From: Iris pallida
Lineage: Eukaryota > Streptophyta > Magnoliopsida > Asparagales > Iridaceae
Assembly (NCBI GenBank): GCA_029216955.1
Contig: JANAVB010042220.1
Span: 14,317,904-14,381,903 of the forward strand
Reading direction: 5' to 3'
Length of the DNA: 64,000 nucleotides
Shown here piece by piece: positions 23,012 through 33,785 of the stretch. The translations under genes were made by a program, and so were the position numbers. The notes below the pieces were generated by a model. It did no database searches, was not told where the DNA came from, and was given only the letters and a program-made list of their open reading frames with translations. The number at the start of each line of letters is the position of its first letter. Positions within the stretch are counted from its first letter, which is position 1.

Positions 23012-25562
23012 TGTAGAAAAACATTTTATTAACCTGGAAACTGGTCTGAAATGAAATAAATACAAACAACAAGCATTCATTTATTATATGATTTTATTTG
23101 TAACAAAAAGGAAATAAACTAATCCAAGTACAACTAAAACTCTGGGGTATCCTGATCTGGTTCAGCTACCTCGTCAGGGTTCGGACCAGGTCCGTAGAAA
23201 GAGCTAAAGGCATGATCCTCGCCTTCGCAGTCACCTAAAAATGTTGGGTCTCCAGTCAGGAGGGAGCAAGAACATATTTCCACATCTAACATTCTAAATA
23301 ATAAATAAATAAAATGCAAGACAGTTTGAAAGTAGTATATATTTTTGATAAATAATAATAAAAGACAGCAGGCAATATCTCTGGAACTACAATGATGCAA
23401 TTCTACAATAGTGTTTTGAGTATATAACAGGGCCTGTGACCAGTTGGGATAAAGGCAATATGTATACTAACGTTTTGGCCTAAACGATGGCATACGGTAT
23501 AGCTCAACCCCCCTGTGCGGTAGGGGTTAGCGCGAGAGAGATAATCGAGAAGTTTGACTTTGGTCACAGACGTTATACTACTCCCCAAGCAATCTCCGAG
23601 TCAATGAGTCAATCAATCCGTCAATCGTTGTGGAGTCCGAGAGGGATTTACTGTGAATCAGTGTCACTACAGTACATGAAACTACTGATGCATACATTTA
23701 ATTATTAAAATAAAATGCAGACGTGAAATATATGAACTTGCCTCAGATGTTTCCTCGGCGTAGAAGACAATGGCTAGAAAGGTGTCGGCTAGGGTTCAGG
23801 GATCCCAACCTACATTAATAATAATATGTCCTTAGAACTTATTCCAAGATTGGCTAATAAATCAACTGACGTAAATCTACATTAATTATAAACATTGCCA
23901 GTTTTATTAAAGAAAATAATAATTTAAATATGTAATATTTTGGTAAAACTATTTTATTAGTATTTTGTAAATAGGGCGGAGAATAATGTATTTTTTTTTG
24001 GAATATTATCAAAGTAGTAGCGGTTTTTATCATACATTATTTTAATAGAAAAATATCACGTAAAACTCGAAATTTATTTGAAATATAATTTAATTATTTT
24101 TCTAGATAAAACTTTACAAAATATTTACTAATACTATTGTCTTTAAATAAAGAATAAAAATACGTAAAACTTATTTTAGTAAAACTTAAAGTTTTTAGAA
24201 ACGTAATTCAGATACAGAATATCGTCTAAAACCTTATTTTGCTAAGATAAAGGTTACTAAAAATAATTTGACAATTTTATTATGAGAATATTTTATATTA
24301 GTAATTAGTGAGAAAATTATTTAAATTATATGAATAACCTAACGATTTCTACGGAGAAACGTTTATTACTTAGAAATCATTTTTGATGGTAAAAACTGTT
24401 TTCGTAGGATAATAATATTTTTCCAAAATAAATAAATAAATGGACTTTTGGCTAAAAAATCACTATTCCTATATTAATAAATAGACTCTTAATATAAACC
24501 ATTTTGAAACTAATTTAGTACATTATTACGTAAAATTGACGATAATGATATTAGTAACACGCTAAAACTAAATAATGTTATTCCTACGTTAAACATAATT
24601 AAGAAGTTTAGTAAACCATTTTAATAATAATAATTAGAACTAATAATTTACTAATTAATATACAAACATTATTACGCGACATATATTACTAAGCAAAATA
24701 TTCTAACCGTCATAATAATCTACTATTAGAAATCTATAACAAATCATAGGGTCGAATTAGGAAACTAACTATCCCGAAATTGACAGAGTTTTATTCTGTC
24801 AATTCCGGTCGGAACAGGAATGGGTTTTATTCTGTGAATTAAACAGAAGGTTGAAAAGGGGTATACCGATTGGTTGATGACGGAGTACCGAGGGGATTCC
24901 TCGGACTCGGAACGCACGCGAAATGCGCACGGGCCGCGGGAACGCGTTGGTGCGGCTTGGAGAGCGCGCACGGGTGCTGGTACGGCCTGGAGGCGGCGCG
25001 CATGGCGCTGGCAGACGGAGGCTGTCGCGTAGGCGGGTGCGCTGGCTACGGCGACTGCTGATGCGCGGGCGGGGCGGCCGCGGACGCTGGCAGGAGGCGG
25101 CGGCGCCGACAGGGCAGTCGCGTAAGCAGAAAGCCGCGGAGTGGCCGGACGCGGGCGGGTGGTGAGAGGGGAGCTGGCCCGTGGGAAGGTGGAGGGCGAG
25201 GGCGCGGGGTTGGTCGGAAAGGGGGTCGCCACGGGATGAAGGGGGTGGTGGTGGTGCTGTGATTTGGAGAGAGGGGAGAGGGAGATGTGATGTGGGTGTT
25301 TGGAAAGGAAAAATGAAGAAGAACATGTGAATGTTAAGTTCTCTGTTGACTTAGAAATATGGGTAAGGTTGGTGGTGGTGAGTGATTTGAGGTGAGAACG
25401 TGGGGAGAGTGAACGTGGGAAGAGGGATTGGGGAGAGTTGGTTAGAGGGGGGTCGTGTGAGGTGAGTGGCTGGGTTTTGCTTTTCTTTTTCTTTTTTAAG
25501 AAAAAGTTTGGGTTTGGGGAGAAATGGGTTTGGGTTTTACATATTTCAATCCTTTCCCTCAT
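23012..25562 (-). mobile_element. Probable long gypsy-type LTR (minus orientation), boundaries approximate
   Basis: The left edge reads TGTAGAAAAACATTTTATT, i.e. an LTR end ...TTTTTCTACA on the minus strand. Inside are an AT-rich middle (23800-24760) with many short direct repeats and a GC-rich, CT-biased block (24870-25480) that in minus orientation looks like a transcribed U5/leader. A minus-strand frame at 23134-23270 (LTGDPTFLGDCEGEDH) lies near the LTR end. The pattern resembles long chromovirus LTRs, but no second LTR, primer site or target duplication was found, so this is a tentative call. Confidence 0.4.
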
Positions 25563-26143
25563 TTGAAACTACTAGTAATACTTCCACTGATTGTCATCAT
25601 AATGCCATTCCTGCACAATATTTCACTTGTGTCATCATGCATCTAAAGCTAAGTTGTATACCTAGCATATGCCCACAAATAACATTTCCAAACTATCACT
25701 CTACTTGCAACATATGTAGAAGAGAGAACACAGCACTCTTATCCGTTTATAATATCTATCCCAATAATGAATGACCAGTAAAAGTGTTGAAAATCTAAGG
25801 TCAAGAACCTACTCTTACTGACAGCCGAATCCACATGTGTATGCATATACCCAGCGAGCACAATGCTGAGCCCGTAAGTAATGAACAAATCCTAGTTGTA
25901 GCCATCACTGCTATCATCATACATAGCAGCCATCTACTCCTTTCTTACTCGTCTCTTCGTTTTTTTTCCTTATTTTTCTTTTGTTTCCTTCCTAATCCAT
26001 GTTTAACCACACAATATGTAACACATTTGCACCCCTCTAATGTAACAGTAAACAATAGATTCTATACTAAACCATATCGATCTAGAACCCATGATATTTG
26101 AGCACTTAAGAATACTAGGAAGGAAGAGGAGAAGCTCACTGTC
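25563..26143 (-). other. Possible intron and exon remnant of a minus-strand host gene
   Basis: This is unique-looking sequence. On the minus strand a donor-like ACA|GTGAGC occurs at about 26138-26146 and an acceptor-like ATTGTGCAG at about 25614, followed by about 50 bases open in one frame (EWHYDDNQWKYY, then stop) before the LTR-like block. I cannot identify a protein. It may be the start of a gene destroyed by insertion, or chance splice-like motifs. Confidence 0.25.
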
Positions 26144-26370
26144 AAGCTGGTATGGGAGCTGTCTTCGTCGTGGCCGAGCCAGCTAGCTGCGTCTGCGGCC
26201 GGTTCCTTGCGGGAAGACGAGTTCAGTGGTGACTCCCAGGTGTTGTTCTCCAACGGCGACGCCAACACTCGGGGGAGAAAGAGATGGTGGAAGTGTATTG
26301 AGAGAGGCTTGATTGAAACGGTTAGGGTTTTTGGGAATGGAGAACAGTAGAGAACATATATAGGTGGCTC
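26144..26370 (-). promoter_or_regulatory. TATA box and 5'UTR-like sequence (minus strand), duplicated at 31406-31555
   Basis: On the minus strand CCTATATATG (26355-26364) is followed by a C/T-rich leader containing AAAACCCTAACC, a telo-box-like motif common in plant 5'UTRs, and an open GC-rich stretch without ATG. The arrangement is that of a plant core promoter plus leader. The hAT inserted immediately upstream of the TATA box (target site GGTGGCTC). A close copy lies at 31406-31555. Confidence 0.5.
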
Positions 26371-27165
26371 CAGGGGCGGACCCACCCAGGGTCAAGTGGG
26401 GTCACGTGACCCCACTGACTCCTTGCCAAAAAAAAAGTTTACTTCCAGCGGTACATCTCCAGACTCCCGCAGGGCCGCAGCCAACGTTAGAACTTAGAAG
26501 AAGAGTAAGAAGAAAAAAAGAAAAAAAGTAAGAAGAAGAAAAAGAAGAAGAGGTCAAGAAGAAGTACAGCCAACCAACGTTAGAAGAAGAAGAAGAAGAA
26601 GAAGAAGAGGTACATCTACTCTCTCCCCTCTCTCTTCATCTCTATCTTTCTCTCTCAAATTAAAATCCATAAACTAAGTATTTTTAAGTTTTAGCAAAAA
26701 TAGGGTAAGAAACCACATTTTTAAAGGGATTTTAGGACAAAAATCAGGGTAACAATCAGTGATTTTAAGAAACCACATTTTTAGGGCAAAAATCAGGGTA
26801 AGTTTTAGCAAAAATCAGTGCTCAAAAGTCAAAATCAGTGCTCAAAAATTAGGACAAATGTTTATCTTGGTGGCTCTATTATTAAAATTATTTTTTTAGG
26901 GATTTTTTACAGAGGCATATTATTGAAATTAGGTTATTGATTTTAGGATTTCAGAATTAGGAATTAGGTTAGTGCATTTAGAAATTAGGTTATTGATTTT
27001 CAGCTAGCTTCTCTTTTATTTACTCCAGAATCAAGATGCAAAGATTTTTTTTTCTAAGGTGTTAACGCCAAAGTCTGCAAATGAGAGTACGTCTTCTAGA
27101 AATCAACAAGACGTTCATCACTCACTCCTAATCCCGTTCTCCCTCTGGCCACTCGTATTATAGAC

Positions 27166-28506
27166 TTGAATGAGCTCCCTGCCGATCCTGGATTAAGAAA
27201 GAATATCCATGAGTATGACATTAATGACAGGGAGAATGTCCGACGGTGGTATCTACAAAAAGGACCATATCAACCCAAAAATCATCATTTTCTGGGAACA
27301 ATATTTTCTAGAGTCAATCACAGTTTCGTTGGTGCTTGGTTTGGAGAGTATGATTGGTTGGAGTACAGCATATCAAAAGATGCTGCCTATTGTTTGGTTT
27401 GTTATCTATTCAAGTCCAACTACGGACACCAAGGCGGTGGTGATGCATTTGTTGGAGAGGGATTTAGAAATTGAAAGAAGAAGAGCCGGTTCAGTATTTA
27501 TGTTGGAGCCCATAATAGTACTCATAATCAATGTTCAAGGGCTTGCAGTGATCTATTACTTCAACGACAACACATAGAAGTTTGCTGGTCAAATCAATCC
27601 CAACAAATTCAAGCAGATTATCGCATTCGGTTGACTGCCTCTGTTGATTGCATTAGATTTCTTTTGAGTCAAGGTTTGGCTTTTCGTGGTTATGATGAAT
27701 CTAAGAATTCGGAAAATCAAGGTAACTTTCTTGAACTCCTAAGCTTTCTTCCCAACCACAATGAAGAAATCAACAATGTTGTATTGAAGAATGCTCCCGA
27801 AAATCATAAATTGACGTCGCCTAGAATCCAAAAAGATATTGTTAGTGCCATTGCAAGTGGGACTACAAATGCAATCATTAGAGAGGTTGGTGATGGCTTG
27901 TTTGCTATTCTAGTTGACGAGGCACGAGATATCTCTGTGAAAGAACAAATTGCGGTTGCTTTATATTTTGTGGATGACATAGGATGCATAGTTGAGCACT
28001 TTTTTGGTATTGTACATGTCAGCGATACTACTGCCTTATCACTTAAGAAACCTATCGAGGGTCTCTTTTCTTGTCATGGACTGAGTTTATCAAGTATTCG
28101 TGGACAAGGTTATGATGGAGCGAGCAATATGCGAGGTGATATTTCATATCTTGGCTATCAACTTTCAAACTATATTGAGGATGTCCGTACCAACGAGCAG
28201 TTTTCTGATGTTATAGGTATTAGTGGACTTGCTAAAAAAATGGTTCAAACCAAGAGGCGTCGACAATATTCATTGGTATTTCTGCTTATGAAGTTGGCAT
28301 TGATCTTACCCGTCGCAACAGCAACTGTCGAGAGAGTATTTTCGGCTATGAAAATTATCAAGACTCAGCTACGCAATCGACTTGGAGATGAGTTTATGGA
28401 TGACTGTTTGATTGCTTATATTGAGAAAGACATGTCTGGGACTGTAAGCAATGAAGACATTATTCAACGATTTCAAAAGATGTGCAATCGCAAAGGAGTA
28501 TTGTAA
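27166..28506 (+). pseudogene. hAT transposase, internally deleted, one in-frame stop
   Basis: A single reading frame of 447 codons is broken only by TGA at 27472-27474, where relatives usually have Trp. The N-terminal part resembles TTF-type zinc-finger proteins (NVRRWYLQKGPYQPK, AYCLVCYLFKS). The DUF4371 catalytic region begins near 27640 (DCIRFLLSQGLAFRGYDES, RGQGYDGASNM). The end is a hAT dimerisation domain (LALILPVATATVERVFSAMK, NRLGDEFMDDCLIAYIEKD). Between GQGYDGASNM and the dimerisation part a few hundred residues typical of the family are missing, so it is probably non-autonomous. Confidence 0.88.
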
Positions 28507-29886
28507 TCTGAAAATAGTTGTTGTAATCTGAAAATAGTTGTTGTAATCTGAGATTACTTATCTTGTGTTTTGTAAGACATTATGCAATGAACACATTATT
28601 CACGTCGTAATGGGCATATACATGTGTCATATACATGTGCTATACTGCCATATAGGTTTTTGTACTGTATTATATATATGTAAAGGGGATTAGCAGGAAC
28701 TGAATGGTTGTGTATCAGTCCAGGGCTGATACAATGAAGGCAGCAGGGGCTCAGTCCATCTTAGGAACTAGACTTTGTACTGTATTATTTTGTAGCAGGG
28801 AGGGCTCAGTCCATCAGCAGGGAGGGCTCAGTCCATCTTAGGAACTGGACTGATACAATGAAGGCAGCAGGCTTTTGTACTGTATTATTTTAATCTCAGA
28901 ACTGAGAGTGGGGAGCTCAGTCCATCTTAGGAACTGGACTTTGTATACAGTGAAGAGAGGGATGTTTTGGGCCCTGTGTTCAGACATTGGAACTGATGTT
29001 AGTATATCAGTTCTTAACTGATACTTGTATCAGTTATTAAACAAATTGTAGTTGGGGTATTGAGATGAGAGGGGAAATGATGATTTGGGGGAAAAATTTG
29101 AATAGGAGATGAAGGGACTGAAGAGTGTGCTCAGTTCACTTGGACTGATTCATTGGGCTATCAATTTTCATTAACTGATATGGTATCAGGTTATACAAAC
29201 TGAGTTGGAGGATTCAGTCGAATTTGTGGACTGAACCTGGAGTATCAGTTCCTTGAACTGATATTAGTTATCAGTCCTTCGACTAATAGTGGTACCAGTA
29301 GGCAGGGAATTAATAGTGGAGCAGGGGATTTAGTTTGAAGTGATGTTCAGTCTTGAATAGGGTGTGTGTGTGAAGGGTTAAGGAATTAAGAGAGGGTTGC
29401 CTGCAGACTGAGATAGAAGAGAAAGGATTTAGGGAACGGTTTTGTTTACCTTAGGTGTAGCCCACTCTATAGGACTGATTCATTTTAGTTGTTCAAAACT
29501 GAAGTGATGTTCAGTCCTTGGACTGAACTGGTAGGTAATGAGGATTTTGGTGTTCATGTACACCTAATCAATGGAGAGAGGAATGTGGGGGGGGGGGGGG
29601 GGGGGGGGGGGGATTCATACCATTTGAACTGAACCCAAGGAAGTGCAGGGGTTCAGTTGGACCGAACTGAGTAGCATCAGTTCTTGACTAAATTGGATAT
29701 CAGTCGCAGAGGAGTATTGTAAACTGAAATTAGTTGTTGTAATCTGAGATTACTTATCTTGTGTTTTTATAAGACATTATTCAATGAACACATGTATGTG
29801 TTTTGAAAATTATCTTGTGTTTGTTAGAATGTGATTTTATTTTTACACTCTTTATGTTTAAGACCAATCCCTCTCTTGAATTCCTG
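28507..29886 (+). other. hAT 3' non-coding region with short repeats and a G26 tract
   Basis: Downstream of the transposase are direct repeats of GTTGTTGTAATCTGA, multiple copies of CTCAGTCCATCTTAGGAACTGG-like and GACTGATAC-like motifs, and a run of 26 G at 29587-29612. These may be subterminal transposase-binding repeats; no ORF of interest. Confidence 0.6.
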
Positions 29887-29906
29887 CGTCTGCCCCTGGG
29901 TGGCTC

Positions 29907-30179
29907 GAGGCCTTGGGTGAACAGTCGGATTTGATTTAGATAGTCGGCCAGGCAGGAGTGACTGGTACGAACGGCGTGCTCTGTACACAGCAGTAGGCTG
30001 TACGAAGCAGAAGAAGAAGAAGAGTAGTCTTTGCTACTGGGTTGGCGGGTTATTGTATTGGGTAAGGGGTCATACCCGATAGTAAATAACCGTTAGACTA
30101 GGATTTGAAATGAAGGGGGGGTTAGCTAGGTGTGCTGGCATCTCCTTTGGGCTAAGGCCTGGTGGAATTAAAAGGTTAG
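29907..30179. other. Remainder of duplication copy 1 between hAT and Mutator-like element
   Basis: This is upstream sequence of the TATA box on the minus strand, with a short (GAA)n run (30008-30022) and GGGTCATACCCGATAG. It matches 31557-31713 and 32936-33083 of copy 2. No gene seen. Confidence 0.6.
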
Positions 30180-30188
30180 ATTAGGTTT

Positions 30189-31226
30189 CGGAAATTTTCA
30201 TCCAAAGCATTAAAATTTATAAAAATTACAATAAAAGCACATATTTTTGAAATATTACTAAAAAAACATAAGAACGTCCTTTGGAAGGGCGTTCTGTATA
30301 TAAAAAAAAAAAAAACCATAACGCCTTTCCGAAGGGCGTTTCGTCTTAAACAAATATTTTTTTCTTTGGAGACTAACGGAGACTGACAGAGTAAAAACCA
30401 TGATGAGCAACAGCTCTGCCGTCGCTGTCGTGGCGTGCGACTTCTTCCCTTTGCCTGTGCTCGCCTGTTGCTAGTGCTGGTCTGGGCTTCGGTGTCGGTG
30501 TCGTCCTTACCTATGCAGTAGACAACCATGATGAGCAGGTGAACCATGTCGTCCGCCCACTTCATAGTTCATCCTCTGCCATGGCGATGTCGTCATTGCT
30601 GGCGATGGCATGGCAGTCCGCTTCGTCCCCGCATCTACGGCGGCGGCTGCGTGGTCTGCGATTGCGTGCTCCTCTTCGAGCTGAGGACGAGGGGATGTTG
30701 TTTCCCCCTGCTTCCGTTAACGTCTTCAGTTAGAGAACAGAAAAGAAAGGATGGGCCATCACCCCCTTGACATTCTCTTGTAGCCTAGCTTATGTCTACA
30801 TATGCTAATGGACTCATTAAGTCTTCTACTATGGCGTGATAAAAGCTCAATTGGACTTCATTAACCAACAAAGCTTGAGTTTCAATTTCCTTACAAAACG
30901 AGCTTTGGCACATGAAACTAAGCTTGTGAGCTCGCAAACAATCTCAGCTAGCAGACTGCCTCAACCCACAGCTAACGAGCACATTCAAGAAATTTGTGGC
31001 TGGACTTTTTTCTTCTTTTCCTGCTTCCGTTAGTCTTCGTTAGTTATAATTTTTTTTTAAATTTTTTAAGGCAAAACGCCCTTCGGATAGGCTTTATGAT
31101 TTTTTTTAATTTTTTATACAAAACGTCTTTTCGAATGGCGTTCTTATGCTTTGTAAGTAATATTTCAAAAAATCGTGCTTTTGTTGTAATTTTTATAAAT
31201 TTTAATGCTTTGGATGAAAATTTTCA
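30189..31226. mobile_element. Non-autonomous Mutator-like element with about 200-bp TIRs
   Basis: A 1038-bp element has long terminal inverted repeats (about 30189-30385 and 31023-31226, starting GGAAATTTTCATCCAAAGC / GAAAATTTTCATCCAAAGC after the first base). A perfect 9-bp duplication ATTAGGTTT flanks it (30180-30188 and 31227-31235). The intact target is seen in copy 2 of the tandem duplication (GGTTAGATTAGGTTTTATTTG, about 33073-33093). The interior has a GC-rich block (30400-30700) and a 310-bp stretch flanked by direct CCTGCTTCCGTTA repeats (30708 and about 31019). No MURA transposase is present. Confidence 0.92.
30395..30720. other. GC-rich cargo of the Mutator-like element (possible Pack-MULE capture)
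   Basis: The interior between the AT-rich TIRs is strongly GC-rich and open on both strands. On the minus strand ATG at 30565 opens a frame of 129 codons that runs into the TIR, with a donor-like ATAG|GTAAGG within it. The composition contrast resembles captured coding exons. I do not recognise the protein, and the frame running into the TIR is not itself evidence of a gene. Confidence 0.4.
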
Positions 31227-31713
31227 ATTAGGTTTTATTTGAAAATGGTTTAGATGCTGTGGTTTTTATATAAAAAAAATGTAATAATCTTCATAAAAAC
31301 ACTCGGACATTTGGAATTATAATCTCAGACATTTGTTAAACCCCTCATTAAAAACAAAAGTATTCCTAGACTAACATTATCAATAGTTGTTAATCATATA
31401 TAGGTGGTGACTCCCAGGTGCTGTCCTCATCGTGACAACGGCGACGCCAACACTCGGGGGAGAAAGAGATGGTGGAAGTGTATTGGGAGAGGCTTGATTG
31501 AAACGGCTAGGGTTTGTGGGAAAGGGGAACAGTACAGAACATATATAGGTGGCTCGAGGCCTTGGGTGAACGGTCGGATTTGATTTAGATGGTCGGCCAG
31601 GAGTGACTGGTACGAGCGGCGTGCTCTGTGCACAGCAGTAGGCTGTACGAAGAAGAAGAAGAAGAAGAAGAAGAAGAAGAAGAAGAGTAGCTACTGTGTT
31701 GGCAGGTTATTGG

Positions 31714-32930
31714 TGTTATTGCCGGGGCACAATTTTTTCGATGGAAAACTGAGAAGATGAAACAATCGTAAAAACAATATTCCAACGCAACACTTCTAGG
31801 AAGGTTGCGCAAGTATAACAAAGATCTAAGAAGATCTCGTTACAGCAGCGTATGATATTACGAGAATCTAAAAAGATTTCGTAATCCACAGCAGCGAAGA
31901 AGATGAAGATGACAGGCGATTGATGGAAGAATATCCTGCTGGGGTGAATGATCACCGTTGCTCAAAGCTATATTCGTCCCACACGAATAGCTTCCACTAA
32001 CCAGCAAGTTCGTCGGAGAACTTTGAAACACTTCTGCTCTTCTGACTCCTCGGATCGTACACGGACTCCCGTGCAAAAGCAACGCTGGTGCAAAGCTTTT
32101 CTTCTCTCTCACAGCCTCTGTTTACTTGTGTTAAGAAACATTTGTAAACTTTCGTAACTCTCTGTATATGCCTTGTGTATCTGCCTGTGAGAGAGAAGAG
32201 ACCTTTTATAAGCCCGAGTAGCAACTGCCCGGTTAGCACAACATTCGGGACGTGGTAATAACCACTCCGAATGTGCAGTAACCGCTCAGATCATGCACAT
32301 GCACGATCTGAAGCAAGTTGCGCACTTCGCGCACCCCGTGCCCTTGTACACCACGCGATGAACGTGCATTGAGCCACTTGCGTGCCCTGTGCCACCCGCG
32401 CAACTAGGCGCGCACCTGTGCGCGCCACTGGACGCACACCTGGTCGCGCAACCTGGGCCGTGCAACCTGGGCCGCGCACCTGGCTTGCGCAACCTGGCCT
32501 CGCAACCTGGCTTGCGCAACCTGGCCGCGCAACCTGGCAGCGCGCCTGGTCGCGCAAGTGGCTCACACAACGAGCGCAACTTAAGCGCACTATGCGCCTA
32601 GCGACGATGCTGACGTGCTAAGTGCAAAGTGCGCCAACAAAACGCCACATTACACCTCATGAGCCCATGAGCCCGAGTCCGAGTCGCTAAGCCCCTACGG
32701 GACTTAGCTCCCATGGAAATAAATTTCCCAAGAGCAAAAAACATGAATGCTTTCAATTGTTTATTTAGCCTTTTTCCCATTAGAAAAATAACCCCACATG
32801 GCACACCCATGTGCACCTCCACACCACATGTGCATCTCTAAAATAGCATAGCTAATATATAGAGATACAACTCATTTGGTCTAGCCGATGTGGGACTAAA
32901 ATTTTCAATGAAAAAGACCAAAACCCAACA
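31714..32930 (-). mobile_element. Solo LTR (1217 bp) in duplication copy 2
   Basis: Termini are TGTTATTGCC and AAACCCAACA, with a perfect ATTGG duplication (31709-31713 and 32931-32935). The minus strand has TTATAAAAG (about 32195-32203) with leader-like sequence to its left, so the LTR reads right to left. The U3 region (32290-32600) has a GC-rich array of GCGCAACCTGG-like units. Similar to the outer LTR at 37068-39359 (shared GCTCAAAGC..ATATTC, ATAACCCCACATGG-like and GATGTGGGACTAAA stretches). Confidence 0.88.
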
Positions 32931-32998
32931 ATTGGATTGGGTAAGGGGTCATACCCGATAGGAAAAAACCGTTAGACTAGGATTTGAAATGAGAGGAC

Positions 32999-33022
32999 GG
33001 GGGGGGGGGGGGGGGGGGGGGG
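32999..33022. repeat. Homopolymer G24
   Basis: An uninterrupted run of 24 G lies inside duplication copy 2; copy 1 has only a short G run at the matching place (about 30115-30121). It could be real microsatellite expansion or a sequencing artefact. Confidence 0.8.
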
Positions 33023-33217
33023 TGTTACCTAGGTGTGCTGGCATCTCCAAGGCCTGGTTTGGAATTAAAAGGTTAGATTAGGTTTTATTTGAAAATGGTT
33101 TAGGTTATAAAAAAATGTAATAATCTTCATAAATTTTTTTTATAATCTCAGACATTTGTTAAACCCCTCATTAAAAAAAAGTATTCCTAGACTAACATTA
33201 TCAATAGTTGTTAATCA

Positions 33218-33323
33218 TTAATCTTGTTCACTAATAAAACTTATATGTGAACAAAAAATAAAATTCTAAAATATTGTTAGGAAAATTTATAAAAGTAAAC
33301 CTAAGAATTTAGGGGGCTCACAT
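33218..33323 (-). repeat. Start of a gypsy 3' LTR, truncated
   Basis: On the minus strand a polypurine stretch (AAAGGGGGAGAGGA) is followed by TGTGAGCCCCCTAAATTC, an LTR start that breaks off at the edge of the tandem duplication. Confidence 0.6.
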
Positions 33324-33785
33324 CCTCTCCCCCTTTGAAAATTTCGTCTCCAAAATTAAAATGATGGCACGATGTAGGAAAACGGGAGTTTAAGGAATAT
33401 TACGATAATGAAAGGCAGTACGTAACTTCGTACCTCGATCCTCGAACAAGTAGGGGAAACGCTCTCGAATAGAGTTCTCATGTTCCCAAGTGGACTAGCC
33501 CAGATAATGATGCTTCCATGCAACCCGGACGAGTCGAATTGTCTGCCCTCTCAAAACCTTTTCGCTGCGATCGAGAATCGCAACAGGCTGCTCCACATAC
33601 GACAGACTCGGTCCAACTGTAATCTCTGAATGATCAAGCACGTGACTGGAGTCTGCCACGTACTTCCTCAACTGTAATACGTGGAAAACGTCATGCACAC
33701 CCTTAAGTGACGAGGATAATGCAAGACGATACGCCACCTCACCAACTCGCTCCAAAATGTCGAAGGGTCCGATATTGCACGACGT
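33324..33785 (-). pseudogene. Gypsy chromovirus integrase C-terminus and chromodomain remnant
   Basis: Minus-strand remnant: ILERVGEVAYRLALSSSLKG, HDVFHVLQLRKYVADSSHVL and a chromodomain-like EQPVAILDRSEKVLRG...RVAWKHH. It ends with a GGAGACGAAATTTTC stretch just before the polypurine tract. Closely similar in layout to the element at 8609-9202 but a separate copy. The right part is cut off at about 33785 by another LTR. Confidence 0.8.

Larger units (their letters stand above)
26371..29898 (+). mobile_element. hAT transposon with perfect 8-bp target-site duplication
   Basis: A 3528-bp element has termini CAGGGGCGGACCC and, complemented, CAGGGGCAGACGC, flanked by perfect GGTGGCTC duplications (26363-26370 and 29899-29906). 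The unoccupied site is preserved in the tandem copy at 31548-31555. It encodes a TTF-finger/DUF4371/hAT-dimerisation type transposase at 27166-28506. A related terminus lies at 1-424. Confidence 0.95.
26228..31396. repeat. Tandem duplication, copy 1 (with hAT and Mutator-like insertions)
   Basis: Sequence from GGTGACTCCCAGG to AATAGTTGTTAATC is present twice in tandem: here and at 31406-33217. Removing the hAT (3528+8 bp) and the Mutator-like element (1038+9 bp) leaves about 586 bp. Copy 2 without its solo LTR (1217+5) is about 590 bp. Shared landmarks include the TATA box, GGTGGCTCGAGGCC, a (GAA)n run, GGGTCATACCCGATAG and TATTCCTAGACTAACATTAT. Confidence 0.88.
31406..33217. repeat. Tandem duplication, copy 2 (with a solo LTR)
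   Basis: This is the second copy of the 0.59-kb unit described at 26228. It preserves empty sites for the hAT (GGTGGCTC followed by GAGGCC at 31548-31561) and the Mutator-like element, and holds a solo LTR of its own at 31714-32930. A longer (GAA)n run is present at about 31649-31686. Confidence 0.88.

Noticed and set aside
23134..23400. 88-codon minus-strand frame ending GDPTFLGDCEGEDH
   Set aside because: No start context or domain; better explained as part of an LTR end.
24765..25562. 265-codon minus-strand Pro/Ser/Ala-rich frame
   Set aside because: Low complexity, no domain, overlapping open frames on both strands, and located in a probable LTR leader; high GC alone explains the openness.
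30176..30565. 129-codon minus-strand frame as a gene
   Set aside because: It runs into the AT-rich TIR of the Mutator-like element; kept only as possible captured cargo.
32290..32600. Regular GCGCAACCTGG units resembling a repeat-spacer array
   Set aside because: Units are too short and irregular for CRISPR, and the genome is eukaryotic; they are U3 repeats of a solo LTR.
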